Positions 1-10,110 of a DNA stretch of 64,000 nucleotides are shown in pieces. The notes below the pieces were generated by a model. That model searched no databases and was not told the DNA's origin. It was given only the letters and a program-made list of their open reading frames with translations. The translations under genes and the position numbers were made by a program. Origin of the DNA: Sulfurospirillum diekertiae (GTDB lineage Bacteria > Campylobacterota > Campylobacteria > Campylobacterales > Sulfurospirillaceae); NCBI RefSeq assembly GCF_002309535.1, contig NZ_CP023275.1, positions 992,001 to 1,056,000 of the forward strand, read 5' to 3'. How positions within the stretch are numbered: position 1 is the stretch's first letter; every line of letters begins with the position of its first letter.

Positions 1-201
1 ATAATATAAGATAAATTCTTCGTCATTTTCATAAATAATAGCTTTAGCTTTTCCACTTTTAAATACATAAAGTACCAGCGATTTATTGTCATAAGCAAGA
101 TTTCCCTTATGAAATTTCTTAATCGGAATAGATTTAAATTCATCATTTGAAAGAATAGATGAAAGATTAATTGAATCTATTCTTATTCTACTAGACTCCA
201 T
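1..201 (-). CDS. Crp/Fnr-family regulator, N-terminal fragment (runs off window)
   Basis: An open frame of 67 codons begins at ATG 201 on the minus strand and has no stop before base 1. The translation begins MESSRIRID and contains FKSGKAKAIIYENDEEF, which resembles the beta-barrel of a cyclic-nucleotide-binding (Crp/Fnr) sensor domain. No DNA-binding helix can be seen because the gene is cut by the window edge. It lies divergent to the formate hydrogenlyase operon, so it could regulate it, but that is inference from position only. Family assignment rests on a short stretch and is moderate. Confidence 0.45.
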   Translation of the reverse strand, partial: MESSRIRIDSINLSSILSNDEFKSIPIKKFHKGNLAYDNKSLVLYVFKSGKAKAIIYENDEEFILYY

Positions 202-480
202 TTTTAACCTTTTTGATAAGAATTAGCGTAGCATATCCTATGATTTCTGAAAGACATATAAATAAGTATGCTTCATAGCATTGTATATAAAATCCCATAA
301 AATAGGCATTTAGATAATTCTATAAAAAGTGTCATATAGCTGACAGTATTTATTTTTGAGTTGTGCTACTATTTTTCCATAAAATTTAAAAGTAAATATA
401 TTTTTTAATATTAAATTTATAATATGAAAATATAGGTATGTCTTTGAATTTGAAAGTGTATATTTTAGGAAAGGATTGAT
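202..480 (+). promoter_or_regulatory. Intergenic region upstream of the formate hydrogenlyase operon
   Basis: This AT-rich stretch of about 280 bases separates the divergent regulator fragment and fdhF and has no open frame of useful length. It must hold both promoters. A clear ribosome binding site, GGAAAGGA at 468-475, sets the fdhF start at 481. I looked for a sigma-54 -24/-12 element (GG-N10-GC), as in enterobacterial FHL operons, and did not find a convincing one. No exact promoter is called. Confidence 0.5.
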
Positions 481-2718
481 ATGAAAAAGTTTCAGACGAC
501 ATGTCCATATTGTGGCACTGGCTGTAATATAGATTTATTAGTTGAAAACAATAAAATCGTCAAGGCAGAGCCCACAAAACATCATCATGTGAATGATGGT
601 GAATTGTGCTTGAAAGGACTTTATGGTTGGGAATATGTCCATTCTCCAAGGAGACTCACCAAACCACTCATACGAAAAAAAGAGGGTGTTTTTTCAAAAC
701 AAGGTGAGTTGGTTGAAGTAAGCTTTGAAGAGGCATACGATTTTGTGGCTTCTCGCATGAAAGCTTCTGTTGAAGAATATGGCGCCAATAGCATCATGGG
801 ATTTTCTTCTGCGAGATGCACGAATGAGGACAATTACGCTTTTCAAAAACTCTTTAGAGTACTAGGAACCAATAATATAGATCACTGCGCTCGTCTTTGA
901 CATGGCCCTACAGTAGTCGGTTTGACTAAAACATTAGGCAATGGCACCATGACAAACGATCTTGCAGAGTTTGCTACCGATACAGACGTACTTTTTTTAA
1001 TCGGAACCAATACCAGCGAATGCCACCCAATTATCGCTATGCAAATGTTGCGAGGATTAGAGCGTGGAGCTAAGATGATTGTCATTGATCCAAAAGAGAC
1101 GGATATGGCCAAAAAAGCGGACATATTCCTTCAAATACCTGTTGGATATAATATTCCACTTCTTAATGCGATGATTCATCATATTATTGAAAATAATCTG
1201 TTTGATAGAGAATTTGTTGAAAATTACGCTGTTGGCTTTGATTATGTCAAATATGCAGTGAAAGATTTTACCCCTGAACGTGTTGAACAAGAGACGGGTA
1301 TCGCGGCAAGTCTTGTGATAGAAGCGGCTGAAATGTACGCTCGTGCGGGTGCAGCTGCTATTTGTTATACCATGGGTATGACACAATTTATTGATGGAAC
1401 TTCCAACATTTTCTCCCTCTCCAATCTTGCCATACTCACAGGAAACTTGGGTAAAAAAGGTGCAGGTGTCAATCCCCTTCGTGGACAAAACAATGTACAA
1501 GGTGCCTGTGATATGGGAGCCCTTCCAAACTGGGTACCTAATGGTGTGGTGAGCAGTGAAGCAGTACGTTTACATGTAAAAGACATTTGGGGATATGACA
1601 TCAGCCCAAATATCGGCTATAAACTGACCGAAGTACCCCATAAAATAGAAGAGGGTGACATTAAATTCCTTTATGTCTTTGGCGAAAATCCTGTTATGAG
1701 TGATCCTTGGACAGAGCATTTTGTTGAAGCGGTTGCGCATCTTGAAACGATGGTGGTTCAAGATATATTTCTTACTGAAACCGCACAAAAAGCAGATGTT
1801 GTCTTGCCTGCTGCTACTTGGGGTGAAAAAGAGGGAACGTTCATCAATACTTCTCGTCGCATTCAGATGGTGGCAAAAGCTATTGAACCAAGTCTTGGCA
1901 TTGAACCTGATTGGAAAGTCATCTGTCATATCGCACAAAGAATGGGCTTAGAAGGGTTTGATTTTTATAAACCAGAAGAGCTATGGGAAGAGGTTCAAGC
2001 ACTGAATCCACACTTCTTTGGTGGTGCTACGTATCCTCGCCTCAAAAAAGAGAATGGTATTAGCTGGCCTTGCCCTGACGAGACCCATCCAGGAACACCT
2101 GTTTTGTATGAAGATAAAAAATCAATGTTGCCAGATGGCAAATTTAGATTAACACCTGTTATCTATACCGATGATAAAACCAAACGGGCTGAGCTTGAAA
2201 ATGAACTTATTGCAAAACTTAATATTCCAAGTGACTATCCCGTAGGCTCTGGGGCACTCAGTGAAAAAGTGAATGAGCTTTATCCATGCCTCTTTACGAC
2301 CGGTCGTAAAGTATATCACTATCATACGGGTACGATGACGAGGGAATGTAAACCATTGGAAATGGGCGCTGATTTTATGGGTGCTGCAATAGAAGTGAGT
2401 TTAGATATTGCAGAGGCGAGAGATTTGCAAGAAGATTGTTATGCCGTTGTTGAAAATAAACGTGGAAAGATTGCCGCAAAAGTAAAAATCAATCGAGATC
2501 TTCGTCATGGCACGATTTTTACGACATTCCATTATGCTGAAGCCGATGGGAATGAACTCGCAAATGCTGAAGATAAAGACCCGCTCTCTGGCATGAACCC
2601 TCTCAAAATGACAATAGCGGCAATTCGAAAAATTTCTGAAGAAGAGTATTTAATAGTTCGTAATCAGACAGATATGAATATGCATCCGTCCGAGCAGTAT
2701 CGTACGGTAAGGAGATAA
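481..2718 (+). CDS. fdhF: Selenocysteine formate dehydrogenase H (FdhF), UGA read through
   Basis: This is the catalytic molybdenum/tungsten-bisMGD subunit that oxidises formate to CO2 in the cytoplasm as part of formate hydrogenlyase. The frame runs from ATG 481 to the stop at 2718 with one in-frame TGA at 898-900, so the product is 745 residues with Sec at position 140. The context DHCAR-U-HGPTV is the family active site. An N-terminal CPYCGTGC [4Fe-4S] motif is present, the typical oxidoreductase domains follow, and the C-terminal molybdopterin dinucleotide-binding region contains the TTGRKVYHYHTGTMTR block. Its length matches E. coli FdhF (about 715) closely. It is the first gene of the hyf operon, with only 3 bases to the ferredoxin gene. 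The TGA is not a nonsense mutation: frame and homology continue directly, and a SECIS-like hairpin follows. Confidence 0.95.
898..930 (+). promoter_or_regulatory. bSECIS element of first fdhF
   Basis: Directly after the UGA codon (898-900) the mRNA can form a small apical hairpin: TAGTC (914-918), loop GGTTT, GACTA (924-928). Bacterial SECIS elements sit immediately 3' of UGA and carry G and U in the apical loop for SelB binding. The second fdhF in this window has the same architecture with one compensatory base-pair change (TAGCC/GGCTA, same GGTTT loop), which supports the structure. SelB itself is not encoded in the window. Confidence 0.8.
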
Positions 2719-2721
2719 ATC

Positions 2722-3294
2722 ATGAATGAGTTAAGAGTCAATAAATTTGTTATTGCCAATCCTAAAGTGTGTATAGGATGTGCAACATGTATGGCTGCGT
2801 GTTATGAGTCGTCCTATAAGCGTGGAAAGTTGGCGGTTCCTCGCTTGATTGTGACACGAACCCTTAGTGGTACGATGCCAAATCAATGCCGACAATGCGA
2901 CGATGCCCCTTGTGCAAACGTTTGTCCTGTTGGTGCATTACGTTTTGGGGAAAACAGCATCGAACTGCATGAAGAAATTTGTATCGGCTGTAAGATGTGC
3001 ACACTTGCCTGTCCTTTTGGCGCTATTCGTGCGGGGGCTGAGATTATGCCTTCTATTAATTACACGATGGAGCCAAAATACAATTTAGGCTTGGAGTCAG
3101 AAATAGGGGCTAAAAGTATTGCCATTAAGTGTGACTTATGTAATGGTAGAGCAGAAGGTCCTTCGTGTGTTGAAGTTTGCCCAACAGGTGCATTAATGTT
3201 TATTGACGCTAGAAGCTTTGAAAATAAAGTTATTAGTGAAAAAGCAAATGGTAGTGTTGAAGCATTCGTTCAGCATATGATTAAATATACTTAA
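2722..3294 (+). CDS. HycB/HyfA-like four-cluster ferredoxin subunit
   Basis: This 190-residue electron-transfer protein is of the HycB/HydN/HyfA family. Successive cysteine motifs (CIGCATCMAAC, CRQCDDAPCANVCP, CIGCKMCTLACP, CDLCNG...CVEVCP) indicate four [4Fe-4S] clusters. In formate hydrogenlyase it links FdhF to the hydrogenase arm. It starts 3 bases after the fdhF stop with AAGGAG upstream and ends just before hyfB, so it is clearly in the same transcript. The exact name (HyfA or HycB) cannot be fixed from sequence alone. Confidence 0.9.
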   Translation: MNELRVNKFVIANPKVCIGCATCMAACYESSYKRGKLAVPRLIVTRTLSGTMPNQCRQCDDAPCANVCPVGALRFGENSIELHEEICIGCKMCTLACPFGAIRAGAEIMPSINYTMEPKYNLGLESEIGAKSIAIKCDLCNGRAEGPSCVEVCPTGALMFIDARSFENKVISEKANGSVEAFVQHMIKYT

Positions 3295-3307
3295 TGAAGG
3301 ATATGTG

Positions 3308-5269
3308 ATGACAGATGTATATCTCTTATACGTACTAGGAAGCGTTGTTTCCCTTTTACTGTATAAATTTAATGCTATTGCATCTAAAATAGGCTTTGGT
3401 ATCTCTACCATTGCCTCTGGATACGGTGCGTATTATTTTTTTATGCATATTGGCGAAAAAGCGCAGTTCACAACCAATATAGCACTGTTGTATAATCCAA
3501 CCTTTTCGATTGATCCTGTTGGTAACTTTTTTTCTTTTGTCATAACACTGATCGCATTTGCATCATCCATGTATGCGATTCAGTATTCGCAGGGGTATGC
3601 GAATAAAGGAAGTCTGGGGGTTATGGCCTCATTATTCAACCTATTTGTACTGAGTATGCTGATGGTTGTTTCTGCATCCGATGTCTTTTGGTTCATGATT
3701 TGTTGGGAATTAATGACAATTATCTCAGCATTCTTGATTTGCTTTAATGACTCAAAATCTTCGATGAAAGCGATTATGGTCTATTTAGGAATCGCACACC
3801 TTGGTGGTATGTGTATTTTATCTGCTTTCCTCCTTTTAGCACATCAATCAGGTTCCCTTGAGTTTAGCTCTTTTGCCTCAATCCAAATGTCACCATGGCT
3901 TGCAAGCATTACGTTTTTGCTTGCATTCATTGGATTTGGCTCAAAAGCGGGTATGTTTCCTTTTCATGTTTGGCTTCCAAAGGCTCACCCTGCGGCACCT
4001 ACGAATGTATCCGCTTTGATGAGTGGTGTTATGATTAAAGTGGCACTTTTTGGAATTATCAAGTTCTGCCTCTGGCTTCCTGTGATGCCATGGTGGGGGC
4101 TTTTGATTATTATCATTGGGGCACTTTCATCCCTCTTGGGTGTTTTATACGCACTCATTCAACACGATTATAAAGCGCTTTTGGCGTATCACTCTGTTGA
4201 AAATATTGGCATTATTTTATTAGGTCTTGGAACCGGTGTTTATGGTGTTGCCATCAATTCACCTACGTTAGCCACTGTAGGTTTTTTGGCGGGGCTTTAC
4301 CATACCGTCAACCATGCCATCTTTAAAGGGTTACTCTTTTTGGGTGCCGGTAGTGTTTTACATGCAACACACACCAGAGAAATTGAAGCACTTGGTGGTT
4401 TGGCTAAAAAAATGCCATACACTGCTTTTGCGATGTTTATTGGTGTTATGGGTATTGCCGCCTTGCCGCCATTAAATGGTTTTGTGAGTGAATGGTTTAC
4501 GTACCAAGGAATGATGCAAGGTGCGCTTGGAGAAGGAATTCTTCCTCGATTTATCTTTACATTTTCTGTTGTAGCGCTCGCTTTGACCGGTGTTTTGGTT
4601 GTCATCCACTTAAAACTCTATGCGGTTATTTTTGCAGGAACTCCACGTCATAAAGATATTTTTGATCAAGCCAAAGAAGCACCTATCAGTATGGTTCTAG
4701 GAATGATGTTCCTTGTTCTTGGCTGTTTTGCCTTTGGTATTGGTGCGAACATTGTGACCGATACGATTATGACAGTGGTTACCTCTTTTAGTGGTGCGTA
4801 TCAAGCAGCACCAGCGGGTGGATACATCGCTTCTCCGATTGGATCAACCATCTCTCTTCCTCTCATTGCGATGATCATCTCAGGTGCAATGTCCTTACCA
4901 TTCTTAATTATTGTCATCATGAAAGCCAATAGAACGAAGCCTCGCGAAACAGATCCGTGGGCATGTGGTTTCAAATACAGTAATCGTATGCAAATTACGG
5001 CAGGACCATTTACGGGGGATCTTAGACGTTTGATGGAGTGGTTATTTCAAAGTAAGCCAACCGTTGAAGATCAGGGTTACTTTAAACCCGTTATCTATAC
5101 CGATCATCCTAAAGATATTTGGTGGAATATTTTTTATCAACCTGTTATCAATGCTGTGACATATGCAGTTGAAAAAATCGCAGTCATGCAAAATGGTAGC
5201 ACAGGTGCTTATGCTGCTTATATTTTGGGAGGTTTATGTCTTTTCTTGGCCATAAGCCATCTCATATAG
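3308..5269 (+). CDS. hyfB: Hydrogenase-4 membrane subunit B (NuoL/antiporter-like)
   Basis: A 653-residue polytopic membrane protein of the NuoL/MrpA family, the proton-antiporter-like subunit of group 4 hydrogenases. About 14 hydrophobic segments are visible. The conserved core reads GFGSKAGMFPFHVWLPKAHPAAPT and HDYKALLAYHSVENIG, with the lysines and histidines expected in the proton channel. The start at ATG 3308 is preferred over GTG 3305 because of spacing from the AAGGA at 3296-3300. It lies between the ferredoxin gene and hyfC. A separate C-terminal soluble stretch containing DPWACGF is typical of HyfB/HycC proteins. Confidence 0.92.
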   Translation: MTDVYLLYVLGSVVSLLLYKFNAIASKIGFGISTIASGYGAYYFFMHIGEKAQFTTNIALLYNPTFSIDPVGNFFSFVITLIAFASSMYAIQYSQGYANKGSLGVMASLFNLFVLSMLMVVSASDVFWFMICWELMTIISAFLICFNDSKSSMKAIMVYLGIAHLGGMCILSAFLLLAHQSGSLEFSSFASIQMSPWLASITFLLAFIGFGSKAGMFPFHVWLPKAHPAAPTNVSALMSGVMIKVALFGIIKFCLWLPVMPWWGLLIIIIGALSSLLGVLYALIQHDYKALLAYHSVENIGIILLGLGTGVYGVAINSPTLATVGFLAGLYHTVNHAIFKGLLFLGAGSVLHATHTREIEALGGLAKKMPYTAFAMFIGVMGIAALPPLNGFVSEWFTYQGMMQGALGEGILPRFIFTFSVVALALTGVLVVIHLKLYAVIFAGTPRHKDIFDQAKEAPISMVLGMMFLVLGCFAFGIGANIVTDTIMTVVTSFSGAYQAAPAGGYIASPIGSTISLPLIAMIISGAMSLPFLIIVIMKANRTKPRETDPWACGFKYSNRMQITAGPFTGDLRRLMEWLFQSKPTVEDQGYFKPVIYTDHPKDIWWNIFYQPVINAVTYAVEKIAVMQNGSTGAYAAYILGGLCLFLAISHLI

Positions 5270-5281
5270 AAAGGTGAACCC

Positions 5282-6205
5282 ATGAGTAGTCTATTTTTTA
5301 TGATTTTACAAGTCGTCGTTATTATCCTTGTTGCACCATTTTTTGATGGTGTCGCAAGAGTGTTAAGGGCGAGATTACAATCACGCCGTGGTGCGCCAGA
5401 TTTTTTCCAAACCTATCGAGATATTATCAAATATTTTAAACGAAGTCGTACCGTTCCACACTGTTCACACTGGGTATTTCGTTATGGACCTTACACATTA
5501 TTTGGAGCAGGAGCTGCTCTTTTAGCGGTCATGCCTATTAGCTATGGTTCTCATACGTTAGCCGCTTCATGTTCGGATGTGTTTGTCGTACTTTACATTG
5601 CAGCGATGTTGCGTTTTATCTTTGGTGCAGCATCCATTGACTCAGGTAATCCTTATGCAGGTGTGGGCGGTAGTCGTGAGCAGATGCTTGCCGTATTTGT
5701 AGAACCGGTTATGATGACAAGCCTTTTGGTCGTGATGCTACTAGCGCATACGAGTAATTTGGGTGAGATTCAGGAGATGGTGAGAAGTGGTGTCATTGGA
5801 TACCAAATTCCAGCATTTGCCGTTGCTTCCATCTCTTTCTTATGGGCAATGTATGTTGAGAGTGGCAGAAATCCTTATGACTTAGCAGAAGCCGAACAAG
5901 AGCTTCAAGAAGGCGTCTTAAGTGAGTATTGCGGTGCTGATTTTAGCATTGCACATGCTGGTTTGATTCTAAAACAGTTTGCCATGATTGGTATGTTCTT
6001 AACTATTTTTGAACCATGGAGTTTTGAAAATCCATTTTTAGCATTGATCGTCTTTGTCCTAAAAGCAGGTATTTTTTATGTCGCTGCAGTTTTTATCGAC
6101 AACTTTGGACCACGACACAAGCTTCTTACAAGCTTTAGATCAAATGCAATAGCAGCGCTTGGTGTATCGTTTGTAGCGCTTGTCTTGTATGTTGTAGGAG
6201 CATAA
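5282..6205 (+). CDS. hyfC: Hydrogenase-4 membrane subunit C (NuoH-like)
   Basis: A 307-residue membrane protein of the NuoH/HycD/HyfC family that anchors the peripheral hydrogenase arm. The signature loop RRGAPDFFQTYRDIIKYFKR near residues 35-55 and the acidic ESGRNPYDLAEAEQELQEG around residue 200 are typical of the family. About eight transmembrane helices are visible. The gene lies 12 bases after hyfB and one base before hyfE. Confidence 0.92.
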   Translation: MSSLFFMILQVVVIILVAPFFDGVARVLRARLQSRRGAPDFFQTYRDIIKYFKRSRTVPHCSHWVFRYGPYTLFGAGAALLAVMPISYGSHTLAASCSDVFVVLYIAAMLRFIFGAASIDSGNPYAGVGGSREQMLAVFVEPVMMTSLLVVMLLAHTSNLGEIQEMVRSGVIGYQIPAFAVASISFLWAMYVESGRNPYDLAEAEQELQEGVLSEYCGADFSIAHAGLILKQFAMIGMFLTIFEPWSFENPFLALIVFVLKAGIFYVAAVFIDNFGPRHKLLTSFRSNAIAALGVSFVALVLYVVGA

Positions 6206-6206
6206 T

Positions 6207-6854
6207 ATGATTGACCTATTAAGTCTTTTATCCATCGCAATGATTTTAACATCATTGATTGTTTTTGGACTCAGAAATTATAAAGCGGCGATTTTGACGT
6301 ATGGATTGCAAACGGCACTCTTAGTCTCTATTTTTCTGCTTTTATCCACAACCCATTTGGCGGAGCAATTGTGTACATGGGCATTTATTGCACTTTTTAC
6401 CAAAGTGCTGTTTATCCCTTTTATTTTGCTTCGATTGGTTAAAAAATTGGGTGTGGTCAGTGAAGATGAACCCGTGGGCGGCTTCTTTGTAAGCCCTATT
6501 ATTGCCATCAGTTTTTCACTAGCGATTGCAATGTCGGTTTACCCTATCTACATGAAATTTTCTTTGATTCATGAGAGCATTCCACTCATTGCCTCCATTA
6601 CGATTTTTATGATTGGCATTTTTGGTTTCATTTTGCGAAATTCCGTCATTAAACAGATTTTGGCGTATTGCATGTTTGAAAATGGCATTCATCTCTCTTT
6701 AGCGTTAATGGCGTACAACTCACCTGAAATTGCGGAGCTTGGAATCTTAACAGATGCTATCTTTGCCGTCATTATCATGTCAGTGCTCGCTCAAAGATTT
6801 CATCATTATTTTGGTTCTTTAGACGTTTCTAAAGCCACTGAATTGAAAGGTTAG
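6207..6854 (+). CDS. hyfE: Hydrogenase-4 membrane subunit E (NuoK-like)
   Basis: A 215-residue protein with about seven hydrophobic segments, matching HyfE in size. It resembles NuoK in its second half (KQILAYCMFENGIHLSLALM, containing the intramembrane glutamate). The start follows the hyfC stop by one base. No hyfD gene lies between hyfC and hyfE, unlike the E. coli hyf operon. Confidence 0.88.
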   Translation: MIDLLSLLSIAMILTSLIVFGLRNYKAAILTYGLQTALLVSIFLLLSTTHLAEQLCTWAFIALFTKVLFIPFILLRLVKKLGVVSEDEPVGGFFVSPIIAISFSLAIAMSVYPIYMKFSLIHESIPLIASITIFMIGIFGFILRNSVIKQILAYCMFENGIHLSLALMAYNSPEIAELGILTDAIFAVIIMSVLAQRFHHYFGSLDVSKATELKG

Positions 6855-6863
6855 GGAAGAAAC

Positions 6864-8348
6864 ATGGACATGCAACAACTCTTTACATTACTTTTAGCGG
6901 TACCTGTCTTGGCATCGCTTATAATCTGGTTTGCGCCGACTCAATTTAAGCTTCTCAGCACTTTACATGTAATCGCTTCAATGGCGAGTTCAGCGCTTGC
7001 TTTAAGCGCAGTTATGAAAGTGATGAATGGCAAAATATTTTTTGCTTTTCACGACATGCTGTTTATTGATGCTCTGGGTGGCGTCTTTTTGTCTCTCATT
7101 GGTGTGACAGGCTTATTGGTCAATTTATATTCTGTCAAATACATGCAATGGGAAGTTGAAAAAGGCGAAATCACTGCCAAAGATGCCAAACTCTTTTTTG
7201 CGCTTTCGCATCTTTTTGTCTTTACGATGACGTTTTCAGTCCTTGCGAACAACATAGTATTGATGTGGGTTGCGATTGAAGCGACAACGTTGTCATCCGT
7301 TTTTATGGTTGCCTTGCATAAAGGCAGAAAATCAACGGAAAGTGGCTGGAAGTACATTGTTATATGTAGTATTGGTTTAGCGTTTGCACTTTACGCAACG
7401 GTTTTACTTTACAGTGCAGGGTTTGCCGTTATTAAAGACAGTCATAGCATGATGCTTTGGAGTACCTTGATGGCACATGCGAAAGAGATCAATCCAGACA
7501 TTTTAAAACTCATTTTTGTCTTTGCACTCATTGGTTTTGGAACCAAAGCGGGACTTGCACCTACACATACATGGTTACCAGACGTTCACTCTGAAGGTCC
7601 AGCACCTGCGTCTGCGATGCTTTCTGGTATTTTGCTTAAATGCGCGATCTTAGGGCTTATTCGTTACTACGCTATTGTGGGAAATTCAATGGTCGGTTTT
7701 GAGTATGTACAGACGGTAATGCTTATCAGTGGTCTTTTGACCATCTTTATCGCGGCACTCTTCTTGATGCGTCAACACGACGTTAAACGTATGTTTGCGT
7801 ATCACTCCATTGCCCACATGGGGGTCATTGCGTTTGGTTTAGGTGTTGGTGGATTTGTCGGTCTTTTTGCCGCACTCTTTCATGCTTTAGCACACTCTGT
7901 CACCAAAGCACTCGCTTTTTGTATCACCGGTAATATGGTTCAAATTTATGGAACCCGTGATATGACCAAAATGGGTGGACTCATTAAAATCGCGCCTATT
8001 ACGGCTATTTTATTTGGTATTTCTATCTGTTCCTTGGTCGGTGTACCCGGTTTTGCGATTTTCGTGAGCGAATTTTGGATGGTGCAAGAGTCCTTTAATA
8101 CGGCACTTTACATCCCTGTCATTTTATTTATCATCGGTTTGATCATTATCTTTATCGCAGACTTTTCGCATTTCTTTTTGGCAACATTTGGTGAAAGCCA
8201 ATCAAAAATTCTCTCTCGAGAAGTTGCTTGGAGTGCGAATTTACCACTAATTGGTCTTGCGGCACTGATCATTATATTTGGCGTATTCTCTGTTGAGGGA
8301 TGGGTCACATTGCTTAACAGCGCAGTCAAAATTATCGTTGCGGCATAA
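6864..8348 (+). CDS. hyfF: Hydrogenase-4 membrane subunit F (NuoN/antiporter-like)
   Basis: A 494-residue polytopic membrane protein, the second antiporter-like subunit of the complex. The core reads GFGTKAGLAPTHTWLPDVHSEGPAPAS followed by QHDVKRMFAYHSIAHMG, the proton-channel signature of the NuoL/M/N group. About 13 helices are visible. GGAAGAAAC precedes ATG 6864. Together with HyfB it gives the complex two potential ion-translocating modules, against one in the Hyc-type complex. Confidence 0.92.
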   Translation: MDMQQLFTLLLAVPVLASLIIWFAPTQFKLLSTLHVIASMASSALALSAVMKVMNGKIFFAFHDMLFIDALGGVFLSLIGVTGLLVNLYSVKYMQWEVEKGEITAKDAKLFFALSHLFVFTMTFSVLANNIVLMWVAIEATTLSSVFMVALHKGRKSTESGWKYIVICSIGLAFALYATVLLYSAGFAVIKDSHSMMLWSTLMAHAKEINPDILKLIFVFALIGFGTKAGLAPTHTWLPDVHSEGPAPASAMLSGILLKCAILGLIRYYAIVGNSMVGFEYVQTVMLISGLLTIFIAALFLMRQHDVKRMFAYHSIAHMGVIAFGLGVGGFVGLFAALFHALAHSVTKALAFCITGNMVQIYGTRDMTKMGGLIKIAPITAILFGISICSLVGVPGFAIFVSEFWMVQESFNTALYIPVILFIIGLIIIFIADFSHFFLATFGESQSKILSREVAWSANLPLIGLAALIIIFGVFSVEGWVTLLNSAVKIIVAA

Positions 8349-8358
8349 GGAGAACACG

Positions 8359-10101
8359 ATGCTTAAAGGTGAAATTTTTATTAATCAAGTGAAACAAAAA
8401 ATAACGATTCAAAGTGTTGAAAGGCAACCTGAAGATCAAATTACCATTACCGTGGATCGCAATGATCTTCCTGAAGCGGTCAGGATGCTCTATTACGATA
8501 TGGGTGGTTGGCTTTCAACCATGATCCCAAATGACGAGCGACAACTCAATGGTAATTTTGCTCTCTATTATGTTCTTTCCATGGAAGGTGGAAAGATGAC
8601 TGCGGAGGATGAAGTTGCCCAAGATGAAAAATGTTGGATTACCGTAAGAGCCCTTGTTCCAGCGGCAGATCCTACCTTCCCCTCCGTTACATGTAAAGTT
8701 CCAGCAGCGGTGTGGTATGAGCGTGAAGCATTCGATCTTTTTGGTCTTCGTGCCATTGGATTACCCGATCCAAGACGTTTAGTCCTTGCAGATGATTGGC
8801 CAGCTAATCTTCATCCTTTGCGCAAAGATGCAATGGATTATAGGTACCGACCTGATCCTGTGGCTCATCAAGATGAACCCGATTATGAGTTTATGCACCC
8901 AAAAGGCTCAGGGGGTGTTGTAGATGTTCCTTTGGGACCCTTGCATATCACCAGCGATGAACCGGGGCATTTTAGATTGTACTGCGATGGCGATACGATT
9001 ATTGATGCGGACTTTAGACTTTTTTATCAACACCGTGGTATGGAAAAGTTAGCAGAAAATAGAATGAACTACGATCAAATGGGTTATTTGGCAGAGCGTG
9101 TCTGTGGTATTTGTGGGTATGCCCATGCCATTTCATGTATTGAAGCGGCGGAACGTGCGATTGGTTTAGAGATTCCCCTTCGTGCTCAAGCGATGCGTGT
9201 CATCTGTTTGGAAATTGAGAGATTGCACTCACATCTTTTGAACATTGGTCTTGCGTGTGAAGTGACAGGTAATGTCAATGCGTTTATGCACATCTTTAGA
9301 ATTCGTGAGTTTTCGATGGAGCTCGCACAATTTGTCACAGGTGGTCGTAAAACCTATGGCAATGTTGTCATGGGAGGACTTCGTCGTGATATGAGTGGCG
9401 TGGAGATCAAGAAGAGTTTAGACCTCTTAAAAATCATCGAGAAGCAACTCAAAGAGGTTTGGGAAGCGGTTATGGATGATAGCGCTCAAGTGGGTCGTTG
9501 GAAAGGTGTCGGTATCTTAGATCCAAAAGTTGCACGTGACTTTTCTCCTGTTGGTCCGAATGTTCGTGGTAGTGGATTTAAACGCGATTCTCGTTATGAC
9601 CATCCGTATGATTTCTTCGACAAAATTGAATTTAATGTGGCTGTTGAGCATGGTTGTGATGTATTTTCTCGTGAAATGGTTCGTTATCGAGAACTGTTAG
9701 AGTCTATCTCTATTATTCGCCAATGTTTTGAAATGATGCCAGGTGGTCAGACGATCATCTCTCCACAAACCATGATCAAACCAGGGGCTTATGCGCTTGG
9801 TAATGACGAAGCGCCCAGAGGTGAGAATATGCACTGGATTATGCACGGCAATGCTCAAAAAGTGTACCGCTGGAGATGTCGTGCGGCAACGTACAATAAC
9901 TGGCCATCCCTTCGTTATCAATTTAGGGGCAATACCATTGCCGATGCGGCTTTAATTGTCTGTTCTTTAGATCCATGTTACTCCTGCACAGAGCGTGTAA
10001 CAGTTGTGGATGTTAAAAGCAATAAGTCAAAAGTGCTCACCCATCAAGATTTGAAACGTTATTCTCAAACCTTGAAAAATTCTCCTTTAAAAAATATGTA
10101 G
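8359..10101 (+). CDS. hyfG: Group 4 NiFe-hydrogenase large subunit (HyfG/HycE)
   Basis: The 580-residue catalytic subunit holding the NiFe site. The N-terminal third is the 30-kDa NuoC-like domain and the remainder is NuoD-like. The nickel ligands are in RVCGICGYAH and in DPCYSCTER near the C terminus. After that arginine, a C-terminal peptide beginning VTVVDVKS remains, as in HycE; it would be removed by the HycI protease encoded downstream. I chose ATG 8359 because AAGGAG precedes it, although the open frame extends upstream into hyfF. Confidence 0.95.
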   Translation: MLKGEIFINQVKQKITIQSVERQPEDQITITVDRNDLPEAVRMLYYDMGGWLSTMIPNDERQLNGNFALYYVLSMEGGKMTAEDEVAQDEKCWITVRALVPAADPTFPSVTCKVPAAVWYEREAFDLFGLRAIGLPDPRRLVLADDWPANLHPLRKDAMDYRYRPDPVAHQDEPDYEFMHPKGSGGVVDVPLGPLHITSDEPGHFRLYCDGDTIIDADFRLFYQHRGMEKLAENRMNYDQMGYLAERVCGICGYAHAISCIEAAERAIGLEIPLRAQAMRVICLEIERLHSHLLNIGLACEVTGNVNAFMHIFRIREFSMELAQFVTGGRKTYGNVVMGGLRRDMSGVEIKKSLDLLKIIEKQLKEVWEAVMDDSAQVGRWKGVGILDPKVARDFSPVGPNVRGSGFKRDSRYDHPYDFFDKIEFNVAVEHGCDVFSREMVRYRELLESISIIRQCFEMMPGGQTIISPQTMIKPGAYALGNDEAPRGENMHWIMHGNAQKVYRWRCRAATYNNWPSLRYQFRGNTIADAALIVCSLDPCYSCTERVTVVDVKSNKSKVLTHQDLKRYSQTLKNSPLKNM

Positions 10102-10110
10102 GAGTATGTG

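Noticed and set aside
202-480. Sigma-54 promoter for the formate hydrogenlyase operon
   Set aside because: Searched for GG-N10-GC upstream of fdhF and found no convincing match in this AT-rich stretch.
481-922. A truncated 139-residue formate dehydrogenase followed by a second gene
   Set aside because: The frame continues through TGA, the flanking residues are the family selenocysteine site, and a SECIS hairpin follows; it is one selenoprotein gene.
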